Below, one piece after another: positions 1 to 8,439 of a stretch of 64,000 bases of DNA (positions within the stretch are counted from its first letter, which is position 1; the number at the start of each line of letters is the position of its first letter). Where the stretch lies: positions 1-64,000 of the forward strand of contig JAEWTL010000074.1 of the NCBI GenBank assembly GCA_023459495.1, given 5' to 3'. A model generated the notes under the pieces. It ran no database searches. It was not told where the DNA came from and saw nothing but the letters and a program-made list of their open reading frames with translations. This DNA is from Bacillota bacterium (GTDB lineage: Bacteria; Bacillota; Clostridia; Christensenellales; SZUA-584). A program made the position numbers and the translations under genes.

Positions 1-140
1 TCGGTAGATTTGTTTCTTACTATAATCAAGAACGACCACAATGGGGATTGAAAAAGCTGACCCCTTTGGAATTCAGAGGTCAGCTTGCGTAGCTTTTTAC
101 TTGTCCGTTTTTCTTGACACGGGACAACAGGGCATTTTTA
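1..140. other. Left-edge intergenic sequence with one hairpin
   Basis: No convincing reading frame is visible. Positions 55-62 and 78-85 form an 8-bp inverted repeat (AGCTGACC / GGTCAGCT), followed by a short T run, so this may be a terminator for a gene lying left of the window. Confidence 0.4.
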
Positions 141-203
141 TAATGGGATTCTTAAGGGATTGAATCCCTTAAGCGGAGGTGTGGAGGCAGAGCCTCCAAA
201 AGA
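141..203. repeat. Dispersed modular repeat, short copy
   Basis: A self-complementary block (CTTAAGGGATTGAATCCCTTAAG) is followed by GGAGGCAGAGCCTCC. The same modules recur in longer copies at 8264-8430 and 52391-52595. It abuts the end of the tautomerase gene. This looks like a short interspersed extragenic element with several hairpins; I see no coding capacity. Confidence 0.6.
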
Positions 204-205
204 TC

Positions 206-598
206 TTATACGTTGATTTTAAATCCCAAATCCACCTCGCTGGCGGGCTTGCCGCCTGCAACGCCCCAGTTCTCCAGCGGCGGCTCATGGACCACGATGA
301 GCACATCCGAAGGCATGATGCCGGGTGATGCCGCAAGGTTTTCCGTGATGGCGCGGTACAACTTGCGCTTGGCGTCTGTACTGCGGCCCTTGAACACCGT
401 CAGCTCCACCAGCACAAAATCTTCAGACTTGTTGTCCGAAAGATCAAAACATTCTCTGTCCAATTCATACAGGCGCTGAAGCCGGTCTCCTTCCGGAATC
501 GCGAACGCATCCACCAGCGCACGGTGCACGCCGTCCATAATCGCCCGCTTATACGTCGTGCTTTTCCCGGCGATTATCTCAATCTTTACAAGCGGCAT
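206..598 (-). CDS. Tautomerase family protein
   Basis: A 130-residue protein of the tautomerase/MIF-like superfamily, in which the proline exposed after Met removal is the catalytic base. It begins Met-Pro-Leu-Val-Lys, so Pro is in the required place. Two beta-alpha-beta halves are suggested: residues 1-60 and a second half opening with VLVELTVFKGRS. The C-terminal EPPLENWGVAGG stretch is typical of the longer members. It reads away from the parS sites and has no operon partner in the window. Substrate unknown; the family call is firm, the reaction is not. Confidence 0.75.
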   Translation of the reverse strand: MPLVKIEIIAGKSTTYKRAIMDGVHRALVDAFAIPEGDRLQRLYELDRECFDLSDNKSEDFVLVELTVFKGRSTDAKRKLYRAITENLAASPGIMPSDVLIVVHEPPLENWGVAGGKPASEVDLGFKINV

Positions 599-715
599 TA
601 GCTTTCCTCCCGTCTGCTTTTGTCGGCTCAGGGGCCGATTCCCCGTTGCATTATTCTACTCGCGGATAGCTGAAAACGCAATGGGGATGCGCCAAACGCG
701 CATTTCCGACACCCT

Positions 716-731
716 TGTTCCACGTGAAACA
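716..731. other. parS: parS-type ParB binding site 1
   Basis: The 16-mer TGTTCCACGTGAAACA matches the Firmicute parS consensus TGTTNCACGTGAAACA exactly. It lies in the intergenic stretch between the tautomerase and CvpA-like genes. Confidence 0.9.
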
Positions 732-750
732 TTTATCCGGCATGCCCCAA

Positions 751-766
751 TGTTTCACGTGGAACA
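751..766. other. parS: parS-type ParB binding site 2
   Basis: TGTTTCACGTGGAACA is the reverse complement of site 1 and so an exact consensus match in the opposite orientation, 35 bp from site 1. Confidence 0.9.
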
Positions 767-878
767 AATTAACCACGGGAAACTTCGCAAAACCCATGGT
801 ATGTAACCGGATCGTTAACCACAACATAAAGGAAATAAAAGAGCGGCCCCGATTGAGCCGCCTGCCAGTCGCTTTTCT

Positions 879-894
879 TGTTTCACGTGAAACA
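879..894. other. parS: parS-type ParB binding site 3
   Basis: TGTTTCACGTGAAACA is the perfectly palindromic form of the consensus. It ends one base before the stop codon of the CvpA-like gene. Confidence 0.92.
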
Positions 895-1602
895 TTATAT
901 CGATCCTCGGATGAGATGCAGGAAGAAGTTATGCTGCAACAGGAAGGTGCCGAACGACGAAGCGTTAAAGTAATCCGCGACCTTGTCGACTGGAACGATG
1001 AGCAGCAGCACGGGCACAATGGTTACAACGAAATAGCAGAACAACACGCCCCGCGTGATGCCGAACAGCGCGCCCATGGTTCTGTCGTAACGCTTGAGTT
1101 CCGGAAATTCAACGGTATATTCCACCGCGCCCAGTATGAACTGATAGATGACCCGGGCGATCAGGAATATTCCGACGAATGAAATGATATTAAGAACCGC
1201 ACACACGATCGTCATGTTGTAATATTCACCGATGTTCACATACCCCTGAGGGGCAAACGCCTGCGTCTGTGCATTCTGGCGGATCAGCGAGGCGAAAGGC
1301 TCCGATACGCCGGAGTCCGTGATGATGCTGTTCAGCTTATCGAGCCCCATGCCCGCAACAGCCAGCTTGGAGTCCTCAAACGAGGCGATGAGCTCGGAAC
1401 CCTCGGTATAGTAATAAAAGAATTTAAAAAGCGATTCGCTGCGGTAAACGGCAGTGGATACGACGGGGTAGAGCAGGAAAGAAGTGATGACGGAAAGAAA
1501 AAACGCGCCAAGATTGAGAGCGGAATGAAAGAACCCCCTGTAGATGCCTTCCAGCACCGTAACCGCAACCAGTATGATGAACAGGATGTTAATCAGATTC
1601 AT
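895..1602 (-). CDS. CvpA family membrane protein
   Basis: A 235-residue membrane protein. It starts with a hydrophobic helix (residues 4-20) followed by the short basic-glycine turn GIYRGFF that marks CvpA-type proteins, then a second helix (about 27-50), an external loop of about 80 residues, and two more helices (about 130-155 and 180-205). CvpA members are linked to colicin V production and envelope stress, but the molecular role is poorly defined. It is followed 18 bp downstream in the operon sense by nothing; upstream lies the DUF5711 gene on the same strand, a pairing common in Clostridia. Confidence 0.7.
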   Translation of the reverse strand: MNLINILFIILVAVTVLEGIYRGFFHSALNLGAFFLSVITSFLLYPVVSTAVYRSESLFKFFYYYTEGSELIASFEDSKLAVAGMGLDKLNSIITDSGVSEPFASLIRQNAQTQAFAPQGYVNIGEYYNMTIVCAVLNIISFVGIFLIARVIYQFILGAVEYTVEFPELKRYDRTMGALFGITRGVLFCYFVVTIVPVLLLIVPVDKVADYFNASSFGTFLLQHNFFLHLIRGSI

Positions 1603-1620
1603 GGCGTCCTCCTTGGACGA

Positions 1621-2736
1621 TTACGGGAGCGGAAGCAGGTATACCGCGTCCCCGGATGTCACGAATGCGTAGCCGTCAATCGCCTTTTGCGCACCGTCGA
1701 CCGCAATAGGCAGCTCGTGGGTACGCTGATATTTTCCCTCCACAGTATAGACGAAAATACTGTCCGATGCAAAACAATATATTTTTTCGCCGTTGTTGAG
1801 TACAGAGATCACGCCCGGCGGCAGGTTGATCTTGATCTCGTCGCCGGAGGCTTTGATCACGCGCGCCACGGAAATGGCCGAGTCCATCTCATCGCTTTTC
1901 ACATAGACGAAGACCGGATTCTCCTGTACAGTACAGACGTCCTCCACAGCCCAGCCATATACGAGCACCTTGGAGGTCTGTTTCAGCGACGTAAATGTGG
2001 TGAGCGAATTGGTGCCCATGGCGTAGATGCGGTCGCCCGTGAGGTATACGCGGCTGACAAGCTGGTCCTTCAAATCGTTGATGCCCGTCATGGATTGGGT
2101 CTCGGGGCGGTAGGTGCAGATGCGCGATACGGGTACCACGCCGCTGACGCTCAGCTCAAGCACATAGAGCTCGTCGCTTTCCGCATCAAATCCGTAATCG
2201 AGTATATTGCGGTCTGTGGCGGGAAGCTGGTAGATCATATCGCCCGATGTGTTGAAAACCTCGATATACGACAGTGTGGAATCGGCGAGCGGCTGGTCCA
2301 CATATACCGCAAACTTGTTTTTGCCCGCGCGGGAGGACTTGATCACGCCTTCGGGTATCTGTCCATAAAACAACAGCGCGCTGTTTTCGTCGACCACCTG
2401 AATGGTGGAGCCGCTTGTCGCGACAATCATTTCATCGCTGGCGGAATAGTCCAGACCGGAAGCCCACATCAAGAGCTGCCATTTGGAGTTCAGCGAAGCG
2501 TCAATACAGGTTAGATTTGGACCATCCACATAAACGATGGTTTCGCCTACACAGAAGTAATCCTGGCTGGCTTTAAAGGGCAGTAGAACCGTCGTATCCT
2601 TGATTTCGTGGCCTTTGGTGAGCAGCATGACGAGGCCGGTAATCAACACGGCCAGCACCAGTACGATGCTGATCAGCAGCAGTATTGCTTTTTTAGGCGC
2701 TTTGCGCTTGCGTTTCTTTTTTTTATCGTTATACAC
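1621..2736 (-). CDS. DUF5711 family membrane-anchored beta-propeller-like protein
   Basis: About 371 residues. A lysine/arginine-rich cytoplasmic N-terminus is followed by one membrane helix (about residues 17-38), then an extracellular region of repeated short beta-strand units with Trp and Asp turns, consistent with a beta-propeller. The GTG at 2736 is preferred because GAGGTG lies just upstream; a TTG at 2748 would add four residues and bury that ribosome site. It sits 18 bp upstream of the CvpA-like gene and probably shares its transcript. No catalytic motif is visible, and the function is unknown. Confidence 0.65.
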   Translation of the reverse strand: MYNDKKKKRKRKAPKKAILLLISIVLVLAVLITGLVMLLTKGHEIKDTTVLLPFKASQDYFCVGETIVYVDGPNLTCIDASLNSKWQLLMWASGLDYSASDEMIVATSGSTIQVVDENSALLFYGQIPEGVIKSSRAGKNKFAVYVDQPLADSTLSYIEVFNTSGDMIYQLPATDRNILDYGFDAESDELYVLELSVSGVVPVSRICTYRPETQSMTGINDLKDQLVSRVYLTGDRIYAMGTNSLTTFTSLKQTSKVLVYGWAVEDVCTVQENPVFVYVKSDEMDSAISVARVIKASGDEIKINLPPGVISVLNNGEKIYCFASDSIFVYTVEGKYQRTHELPIAVDGAQKAIDGYAFVTSGDAVYLLPLP

Positions 2737-2801
2737 CTTGCACCTCAATGCGGATGATTCGCCATTATACCATAATCAAAAGGCAATGGCGAATAGGGTA
2801 C

Positions 2802-3683
2802 TTATCCGTTGCTGCCGCAGAACACGCTGAGCGCGGCAGGGCGGATACGGAAGGTGACGGGAGTCTGTCCATAGACCTCGCCGTCCAGATTGAAGGTCAA
2901 CTTTTTGTCGCAGTCGATGGTAAGTTCACTGCACTGGAATGTTTCGAAACCGGCGATTTTTTCCGGCTCACCGTGCTGCATCTTGGGCAGTTCAAACAGC
3001 ACCCGGCGGTTTGGCATGCTGCTGATTACCACCACATTAAAAAGCCCGTCGGACGCGTTGGCTTTCGGCGCTACCATCAGCCCGCCCGCATAGCACCGGC
3101 CGTTGGCGATGGCGACCAGCAGTGCTTCGCGTTTCATGGTTTGTCCGTTCGCTGTAATGGTGAGCTTCACGCTCCTGTAGGCGAACAACGACATCACGAT
3201 ACCGAGGTAATACGCCAGCCCGCCTGTTGTGATGCGGCGCACCTTCTCGGTGTATTTGATGACCTCCACGTCAAAGCCTGTGCCGGCTACGTTCAAAAAT
3301 ACCTTGCCGTCATCCAGCATCCCGACGTCCACGCGGCGCTTATTGCCCTGCAGCGCGATCCCGAGCGCTTCCACCGGATCACGCGGAATGCCGATGGCGC
3401 GGCGGAAATCGTTGCCGGTGCCTGCAGGGATGACGCCGAGCGTCTCATCAGAGTCCTTTAATACCTGTGCGATTTCGAGCAGTGTGCCGTCGCCGCCCAC
3501 GGAGAGAATACCTTCATAGCCCTTGCCTATAGCTGCGGCGGCAAGCTCCATGGAATGGCGGGCGTACTGCGTGGCCGCCACCTCATATGCGATTCCTTTT
3601 TCCTTCAGGCACTGTTCCACCCGTTCCATCGCCCGAACAGACCGTCCGGCACCGGCGGTGGGATTGAAAATGATATAGTACAT
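2802..3683 (-). CDS. Diacylglycerol/sphingosine-kinase-like lipid kinase (YegS/DgkB family)
   Basis: A 293-residue cytoplasmic kinase that would phosphorylate diacylglycerol or a related lipid alcohol with ATP. The nucleotide motif GGDGT is at residues 63-67 and the PAGTGNDF motif at 87-93; the N-terminal NPTAG (8-12) is also typical. The C-terminal half is the beta-rich substrate domain ending in the LDGE motif. Length is normal. In Firmicutes such enzymes recycle the diacylglycerol produced by lipoteichoic acid synthesis. Which substrate is used here cannot be read from sequence. Confidence 0.85.
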   Translation of the reverse strand: MYYIIFNPTAGAGRSVRAMERVEQCLKEKGIAYEVAATQYARHSMELAAAAIGKGYEGILSVGGDGTLLEIAQVLKDSDETLGVIPAGTGNDFRRAIGIPRDPVEALGIALQGNKRRVDVGMLDDGKVFLNVAGTGFDVEVIKYTEKVRRITTGGLAYYLGIVMSLFAYRSVKLTITANGQTMKREALLVAIANGRCYAGGLMVAPKANASDGLFNVVVISSMPNRRVLFELPKMQHGEPEKIAGFETFQCSELTIDCDKKLTFNLDGEVYGQTPVTFRIRPAALSVFCGSNG

Positions 3684-3789
3684 GAAAGGCCTCCGGAGGT
3701 GTGATACGCATATTCTACTAAATATGTTCAGGTTTGTACAGTCCGGGCAGTGCGGGCTGCTTTTAAGCGCCGTTTCAGGCCGTACTGTA

Positions 3790-3819
3790 TTGACAAAAAC
3801 CGGGTCCGGTGAGTATTCT
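3790..3819 (+). promoter_or_regulatory. Sigma-A-type promoter for the PHP gene
   Basis: TTGACA at 3790-3795, an 18-base spacer, and TATTCT at 3814-3819. It lies about 85 bases upstream of the PHP start codon. Confidence 0.55.
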
Positions 3820-3905
3820 TATTCTTTGTAAACATTATGTGAAAACATGGTCACGTTCACGTTTTTGCCGTAATAATCGAGTATGATGATATCGAAAGGA
3901 AAGGC

Positions 3906-4595
3906 ATGAAGTTCGTTCAGTTTGAGACGCATTGCCACACGGCTGAGTCGAGTCCGTGCGGCGTGCTGACCGCGGCTGAGGTGGTGGATGGACTCAAAGC
4001 GGCGGGTTACAACGGTGTTTTCATCACCGATCATTTTTACTCCCGTTTTTTTGATACCCCCGGCATCGCGGAGCTGCCCTGGGAGGGTCAGGCGGAGAAG
4101 TTCCTCGCCGGTTACCGTATCGCCAAAAAGCGCGGAGATGAGATCGGCCTGAAGGTTTTTCTGGGGCTGGAGGTGCAGCCGGAGGATACGCCCTACGAGT
4201 TTCTCGTGTATGGCGCAGACGAGCGCTTCGTTTTGGAGCAGGGGCCGTTTTACCAGCTCACGACAAAGCAGATGGTTGACCTGATGCACAGTCACGGACT
4301 TCTCGTGTTTCAGGCGCACCCATACCGCTTCGGGCTTTCGCCCGACGATCCGGGACACTACGACGGCATTGAGATCGTCAACGCCCAACCACGCAATGTG
4401 AGCCACAACCGCCGCGCGCTGCAGTTTGCCTTTTCGCATGACGTGATGGTCATCGCGGGAAGCGATATCCACATGAAAGGGGATATCGGTCGGGGAGGCA
4501 TCATGCTCCCGGAGGGCATAGAAAGCCCAGAGGGCTTTATCGAATATTTGAAAGAGGTTAGGACACCGGAACTGATCGTCACCTACGGTGTGTGA
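3906..4595 (+). CDS. PHP domain metal-dependent phosphoesterase
   Basis: A 229-residue single-domain PHP protein. Metal ligands are visible in order: H9 and H11 (THCH), D42-H43 (ITDHF), E89 (LGLE), H138 (QAHPY), and D187/H189 (GSDIH). PHP enzymes hydrolyse phosphoesters such as nucleotide 3'/5' phosphates or histidinol phosphate. The lack of other domains argues against a DNA polymerase. The start is set by GAAAGGAAAGGC just upstream. It heads a rightward group with the zinc-ribbon, DUF1858, rubredoxin and flavodiiron genes. Substrate unknown. Confidence 0.8.
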   Translation: MKFVQFETHCHTAESSPCGVLTAAEVVDGLKAAGYNGVFITDHFYSRFFDTPGIAELPWEGQAEKFLAGYRIAKKRGDEIGLKVFLGLEVQPEDTPYEFLVYGADERFVLEQGPFYQLTTKQMVDLMHSHGLLVFQAHPYRFGLSPDDPGHYDGIEIVNAQPRNVSHNRRALQFAFSHDVMVIAGSDIHMKGDIGRGGIMLPEGIESPEGFIEYLKEVRTPELIVTYGV

Positions 4596-4622
4596 CGCTG
4601 GAAACCGGAAAGGACAGGCACA

Positions 4623-5009
4623 ATGTTTCGCAGGTTTTTTATTGGGAGGAACGGCCCTGATCAGCTATCGATGGCGATTATGCTGCTCGCGATTGCTGCC
4701 AGCTTCGTCCAATATTTTGTGAAGTGGAATTATATCTGGATCATCTCGATGGCGATCTTTGCTTTCGCGGCCTTTCGTATGCTGTCGAAAAACATCCAGC
4801 AGCGCAGAAAAGAAAATTTCGCGTTCATGAATATGGTTAATAAGGTCAAAACGTGGTATTATAAATCAAAAGCAAAATCTGATCAGCGCAAGCTGTACAA
4901 GGTTTTCAAGTGCCAAACGTGCGGACAGAAGCTGCGCGTGCCGCGCGGCAAAGGAAAGGTCTCCATTAAGTGTTCCAAATGCGGCAACAGGATGACCCGC
5001 GTCACCTGA
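4623..5009 (+). CDS. Small membrane protein with C-terminal zinc ribbon
   Basis: 128 residues. Two hydrophobic helices (about 17-33 and 36-52) are followed by a basic linker and a C-terminal zinc ribbon with two knuckles, CQTC near residue 98 and CSKC near 117. It is 27 bp after the PHP gene and 30 bp before the DUF1858 gene, so probably co-transcribed. The cytoplasmic ribbon tethered to the membrane suggests nucleic-acid or protein binding, but no function is known to me. Confidence 0.7.
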   Translation: MFRRFFIGRNGPDQLSMAIMLLAIAASFVQYFVKWNYIWIISMAIFAFAAFRMLSKNIQQRRKENFAFMNMVNKVKTWYYKSKAKSDQRKLYKVFKCQTCGQKLRVPRGKGKVSIKCSKCGNRMTRVT

Positions 5010-5039
5010 CCGCAATAATAGATACAGAAGAGGTATGAT

Positions 5040-5243
5040 ATGGCGAAGGTTACCAAAGACATGACGATTGCGGAGCTCCTGATGATGGACCCCGAATGTG
5101 CAGGCATCCTGCTCGACGCAGGCATGCATTGCATCGGCTGCCCTGCGTCCTCTGGCGAGAGCATTGAGGAAGCGAGCCAGGTGCACGGCATTGATGCGGA
5201 CGAGCTGGTTAACAAGCTCAACGAGTTTTTCCAGGACAAATAA
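5040..5243 (+). CDS. DUF1858 domain protein
   Basis: A 67-residue protein consisting of the DUF1858 helical domain, including the pair of cysteines in the MHCIGCPASS motif (residues 30-39). DUF1858 proteins are often found with hybrid-cluster and other redox proteins of anaerobes and are thought to act as redox or scaffold modules. Here it lies directly upstream of rubredoxin and a flavodiiron protein, which supports a redox role. Confidence 0.8.
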   Translation: MAKVTKDMTIAELLMMDPECAGILLDAGMHCIGCPASSGESIEEASQVHGIDADELVNKLNEFFQDK

Positions 5244-5264
5244 AATAAATGTGAGGTATTGCGC

Positions 5265-5423
5265 ATGAAACAGTACGAATGCACGGTTTGCGGCTATGTG
5301 TACGATCCCGAAGTGGGCGATCCGGACAACAACGTGCCTGCTGGCACCGCGTTTGAGGATCTGCCGGAAGATTGGGTGTGCCCGGTTTGCGGCGCAGCCA
5401 AGGACATGTTTGAGGCCATCTGA
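5265..5423 (+). CDS. Rubredoxin
   Basis: A 52-residue electron carrier with one Fe bound by four cysteines: C6 and C9 (CTVCGY), and C39 and C42 (CPVCGA). The flanking aromatic and Asp/Pro residues (YVYDPEVGDP, DLPEDWVCP) are those of classical rubredoxins. It starts at ATG 5265 with GTGAGG upstream and ends 15 bp before the flavodiiron gene, its expected electron acceptor in oxygen or NO reduction. Confidence 0.95.
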   Translation: MKQYECTVCGYVYDPEVGDPDNNVPAGTAFEDLPEDWVCPVCGAAKDMFEAI

Positions 5424-5438
5424 CGCGCGGAGGATTGA

Positions 5439-6635
5439 ATGCCTGCAGTAGAAATTTCAAAGGACATTTACTGGGTCGGGGTGCATAACCCCGGCCTGCG
5501 CATTTTTGACGTTATTATGCGCACCGATTGGGGTACGTCGTATAACAGCTACCTCATCAAAGGCGCACAGGGCGTGGCTCTTGTCGACACGGTCAAATCC
5601 GGCTTTACCGATGAGTTCATCCGCAATATCGCTTCCGTGTGCGATCCCAAATCCATCCGATATATCGTCTGCAACCATACGGAACCGGATCATTCGGGTT
5701 CGCTTGCCAAGCTGTTGGATATCGCGCCCGATGCGGTGGTGCTGTGCTCCAAGCCCGCGGGCGTTTTTTTGCGCAGCATCATGAACCGCGACTTCGAGAG
5801 CCGCAACGTAGTGGACGGGGACGAAATCGATCTGGGCGGGCGGACGTTGAAATTTATTTCCGCGCCTTTCCTGCACTGGCCTGATTCCATTTTCACCTAT
5901 ATTCCTGAGGACTCTGTGCTGCTTTCGGGCGACGTGTTCGGCTTCCACTTCTCGGCGGAGAACGTGTTCGATGATTTAACGCCCCTCTCGGGTGAGATGG
6001 CGGAATCGCAGAAATACTATTTCGACGTCATCATGGGGCCGTTCAAAAACTACGTGCTTCAGGCGGTGGACAAGATCAAGGATCTGGATATCCGGGTGAT
6101 CGGACCGTCACACGGCCCTGTGCTGCGCAGCAGCCCCTGGGAGGCTGTTAAGCGCTACGAAACGTGGGCATCCGATATTCTTACCGCCAATGACCCAAAG
6201 AAGGTCTACATCGGCTATGTGTCCTGCTACGGCTATACGCGATTGCTGGCCGAACGCATTGCGGAGGTGGCCAAAACAGCCGGATACGATGTGGAGATTG
6301 AGGATGTTTCCGCTGCTGACCCCGGTGCTTGCGCGGCCAAGATCCACGCGGCTGATGCGTTTGCCCTTGGCTCGCCTACGATCAACCGGGATGCGTTAAA
6401 GCCCGTGTGGGATGTGCTCGCATCGGTTTCCACGTACATCGTGAAGGGCAAGCCTGCCGCGGTGTTCGGCTCATTCGGGTGGAGCGGCGAAGCGATCAAG
6501 TTTTTGAGCGAACGCCTGCGCGACGTGGGGGCGGAGGTACTGGGCTCCTCCAGCGCGCGGCTGAATCCGGATGATAAAGAACTTGCGGAAGCGGAGAAGC
6601 TGGGCAAGACCATCTGCGACGCGCTCGAAAAGTAG
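5439..6635 (+). CDS. FprA-type flavodiiron protein (A-type flavoprotein)
   Basis: 398 residues. An N-terminal metallo-beta-lactamase-like domain carries the diiron ligands H80-x-E82-x-D84-H85, H146, D165 and H225. A C-terminal flavodoxin domain begins at about residue 255 with the FMN loop in VYIGYVSCYGYT. Flavodiiron proteins reduce O2 to water or NO to N2O using electrons from rubredoxin, which is encoded immediately upstream. In a strict anaerobe this pair detoxifies oxygen. Length and motif order are normal. Confidence 0.95.
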   Translation: MPAVEISKDIYWVGVHNPGLRIFDVIMRTDWGTSYNSYLIKGAQGVALVDTVKSGFTDEFIRNIASVCDPKSIRYIVCNHTEPDHSGSLAKLLDIAPDAVVLCSKPAGVFLRSIMNRDFESRNVVDGDEIDLGGRTLKFISAPFLHWPDSIFTYIPEDSVLLSGDVFGFHFSAENVFDDLTPLSGEMAESQKYYFDVIMGPFKNYVLQAVDKIKDLDIRVIGPSHGPVLRSSPWEAVKRYETWASDILTANDPKKVYIGYVSCYGYTRLLAERIAEVAKTAGYDVEIEDVSAADPGACAAKIHAADAFALGSPTINRDALKPVWDVLASVSTYIVKGKPAAVFGSFGWSGEAIKFLSERLRDVGAEVLGSSSARLNPDDKELAEAEKLGKTICDALEK

Positions 6636-6730
6636 TTTGATTATGGCTTTGCTAAAGGGGGTCGTACCACTTTTGTAGGCCATCAGGAAGATGCCTGTAG
6701 CAATTTCCTGAATAAAGAATGCTCGGTTTG

Positions 6731-6755
6731 ACGGCGGCACTCAGCCGCCGTTTTT
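6731..6755 (+). terminator. Rho-independent terminator after the flavodiiron gene
   Basis: An 8-bp stem (ACGGCGGC / GCCGCCGT), loop ACTCA, then a run of five T. Confidence 0.85.
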
Positions 6756-6787
6756 GTATGCACAAATTGCCCTGTTCGCACAGGATT

Positions 6788-6816
6788 TTGCGCACAGTTG
6801 TTTTTTATGATAGAAT
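6788..6816 (+). promoter_or_regulatory. Probable sigma-A promoter
   Basis: TTGCGC at 6788-6793, a 17-base spacer and TAGAAT at 6811-6816, about 38 bases upstream of the glycosyltransferase-like start codon. Confidence 0.45.
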
Positions 6817-6853
6817 ATTTGTGAATTTAACATTTATTACAAAGGAGGAAATA

Positions 6854-8140
6854 ATGCAGACCACACGCAAAATCAAGGTGGGAGTCGGTTTTGCCACTGG
6901 GCGAAAGCGGTTTCAGAAGGTGCTGAAGACCTATGTGTACAACTGGCGGGAGAGCGGGCTGACCGAAATGGAAAACGTGGAGCTCAGCCTCTTTGTCGCT
7001 TACGACTTAAAGTATTTTAACACTCAGCCCAGCGATTATACGAACATCCGGCCCGATATCCGGGGCCTGATCGATCAGGCGTTTTTCATCGGTGAGGCTG
7101 CCATCAAACGTGAAGCGGACGAGCTGGTGGAAAAAAAGGTGCTGACGACACAGGAGGCCAAGCTGCTGTTCGGCGGGGATGGCTATGCCACCAAGCGCAA
7201 CGCCATACTGTACGCAGCGATGAGAAATGAAATAGATTATCTGTTGTTCCTCGACGATGACGAGTACCCTGTGGCGGTGACCAAAACCGGGGACAAAGCG
7301 ATCTGGAGCGGACAGCAGGTGCTTGCCACGCATCTGCGCCATATTAAAGACGCGGATATTACCAACGGCCATCATTGCGGGTACATTTCGCCCATACCGT
7401 ATATTCATTTTGACGAAAACCTGTCCGAAACGGATTTTCGGACGTTCATTGAAGCGATCAGCAACGATATCATCAGCTGGGAAAAGATCCGCTCCGTTAT
7501 GGAGAAGGGCGGCGTCACCTATGCTGATATAAAAACATTGACCGCAAACAGGGCTGAGGAGGTTGCCGAGGAAGCGCACACCAAGTTCATCTCCGGTTCC
7601 AACCTGTGCCTTAATCTTAAAAAGCCGGAACGGGTGCTGCCGTTCTATAACCCACCGGGCGCACGGGGCGAGGATACCTTCCTGAGTACCTGCCTGAGTG
7701 AACACAAGGTGCTGCGCGTACCGGTTTACGCGTTTCACGACGGGTTTTCCACTTACCATCATTTGATGGACGGCGTGCTGCCTATGCAGCTAAAGCCTAT
7801 CCTTGCGGACAACGAGCAGAACATTACCCGATTTTATAAAGCCTGCGTCGGCTGGGTGCGCTACAAGCCGCTGCTGCTGTACATCACCCAGCGGGAGAAC
7901 TATGAACACCGGATCGCGCAGATGAGAAAAAGCCTCGCGGCAACACTGCCTGCAATCAGCGCCTACTTTAACCGCCCGGAGTTTCTGCTGATTCCGCAGC
8001 AGCTGGAACGCTACCACCACCGCGTAGAGCGCCATTACCGTGATTTCATGGAGCTCCAGCGCATATGGGCCAAAGCCTGCGCCGCGCTTGAGTCTCAAGA
8101 AATAGAAAACTTCGCCGTTATGCAATGTTCAAGCGGCTGA
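6854..8140 (+). CDS. Putative GT-A fold glycosyltransferase
   Basis: 428 residues from ATG 6854, which follows AAAGGAGG by a good spacing. A DxD-like metal motif, LLFLDDDEYP, follows an N-terminal half rich in beta-alpha units; a later GARGEDTFLS motif resembles the catalytic region of GT-A enzymes. No signal peptide or membrane helix is seen. It stands alone between two hairpins. The donor and acceptor are unknown, and a non-transferase role remains possible. Confidence 0.5.
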   Translation: MQTTRKIKVGVGFATGRKRFQKVLKTYVYNWRESGLTEMENVELSLFVAYDLKYFNTQPSDYTNIRPDIRGLIDQAFFIGEAAIKREADELVEKKVLTTQEAKLLFGGDGYATKRNAILYAAMRNEIDYLLFLDDDEYPVAVTKTGDKAIWSGQQVLATHLRHIKDADITNGHHCGYISPIPYIHFDENLSETDFRTFIEAISNDIISWEKIRSVMEKGGVTYADIKTLTANRAEEVAEEAHTKFISGSNLCLNLKKPERVLPFYNPPGARGEDTFLSTCLSEHKVLRVPVYAFHDGFSTYHHLMDGVLPMQLKPILADNEQNITRFYKACVGWVRYKPLLLYITQRENYEHRIAQMRKSLAATLPAISAYFNRPEFLLIPQQLERYHHRVERHYRDFMELQRIWAKACAALESQEIENFAVMQCSSG

Positions 8141-8149
8141 TAAGCCTCC

Positions 8150-8188
8150 CACTCCACCCGCAAAGGTATTAACTTTGCGGGTGGAGTG
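8150..8188 (+). terminator. 16-bp perfect hairpin after the glycosyltransferase gene
   Basis: Arms 8150-8165 and 8173-8188 are exact reverse complements with a 7-base loop. Only a weak T-rich tail follows, so it may be a terminator or mRNA-stabilising hairpin. Confidence 0.65.
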
Positions 8189-8263
8189 AGTTTACCTTAC
8201 TCAAATCTCTCCAGTAATACAAAGAACCCCGCTGTTTAAAGTGGGGTTCCGCTTAATAACAAA

Positions 8264-8430
8264 GTATCTCATGGAGGCTCTGCCTCCAAACCACCGCTAA
8301 GGGGACAATTGCCCCCTTAGAACCCTGGCATACAAAACGCCCTGAACAGGGCGTTTTGTTAATAAAGGGATCCCAAAGGGATTGGTCCCTTTGGCAGGAG
8401 CACGAGGGCAGCGCCCTCGTAAAGAAAACT
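8264..8430. repeat. Dispersed modular repeat, long copy
   Basis: Contains successive inverted-repeat modules: GGAGGCTCTGCCTCC, CTAAGGGG...CCCCCTTAG, AAACGCCCTGAACAGGGCGTTT, CCAAAGGGATTGGTCCCTTTGG and GAGGGCAGCGCCCTC. The same modules in the same family appear at 52391-52595 and in part at 141-203. The rest of the 300-base gap 8141-8439 holds two hairpins and nothing coding. Confidence 0.7.
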
Positions 8431-8439
8431 TCTATGTAT

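Noticed and set aside
1525..2514. Long rightward open frame of 329 codons
   Set aside because: It lies antisense to the CvpA and DUF5711 genes, has no ribosome site and shows His/Arg-rich shadow composition.
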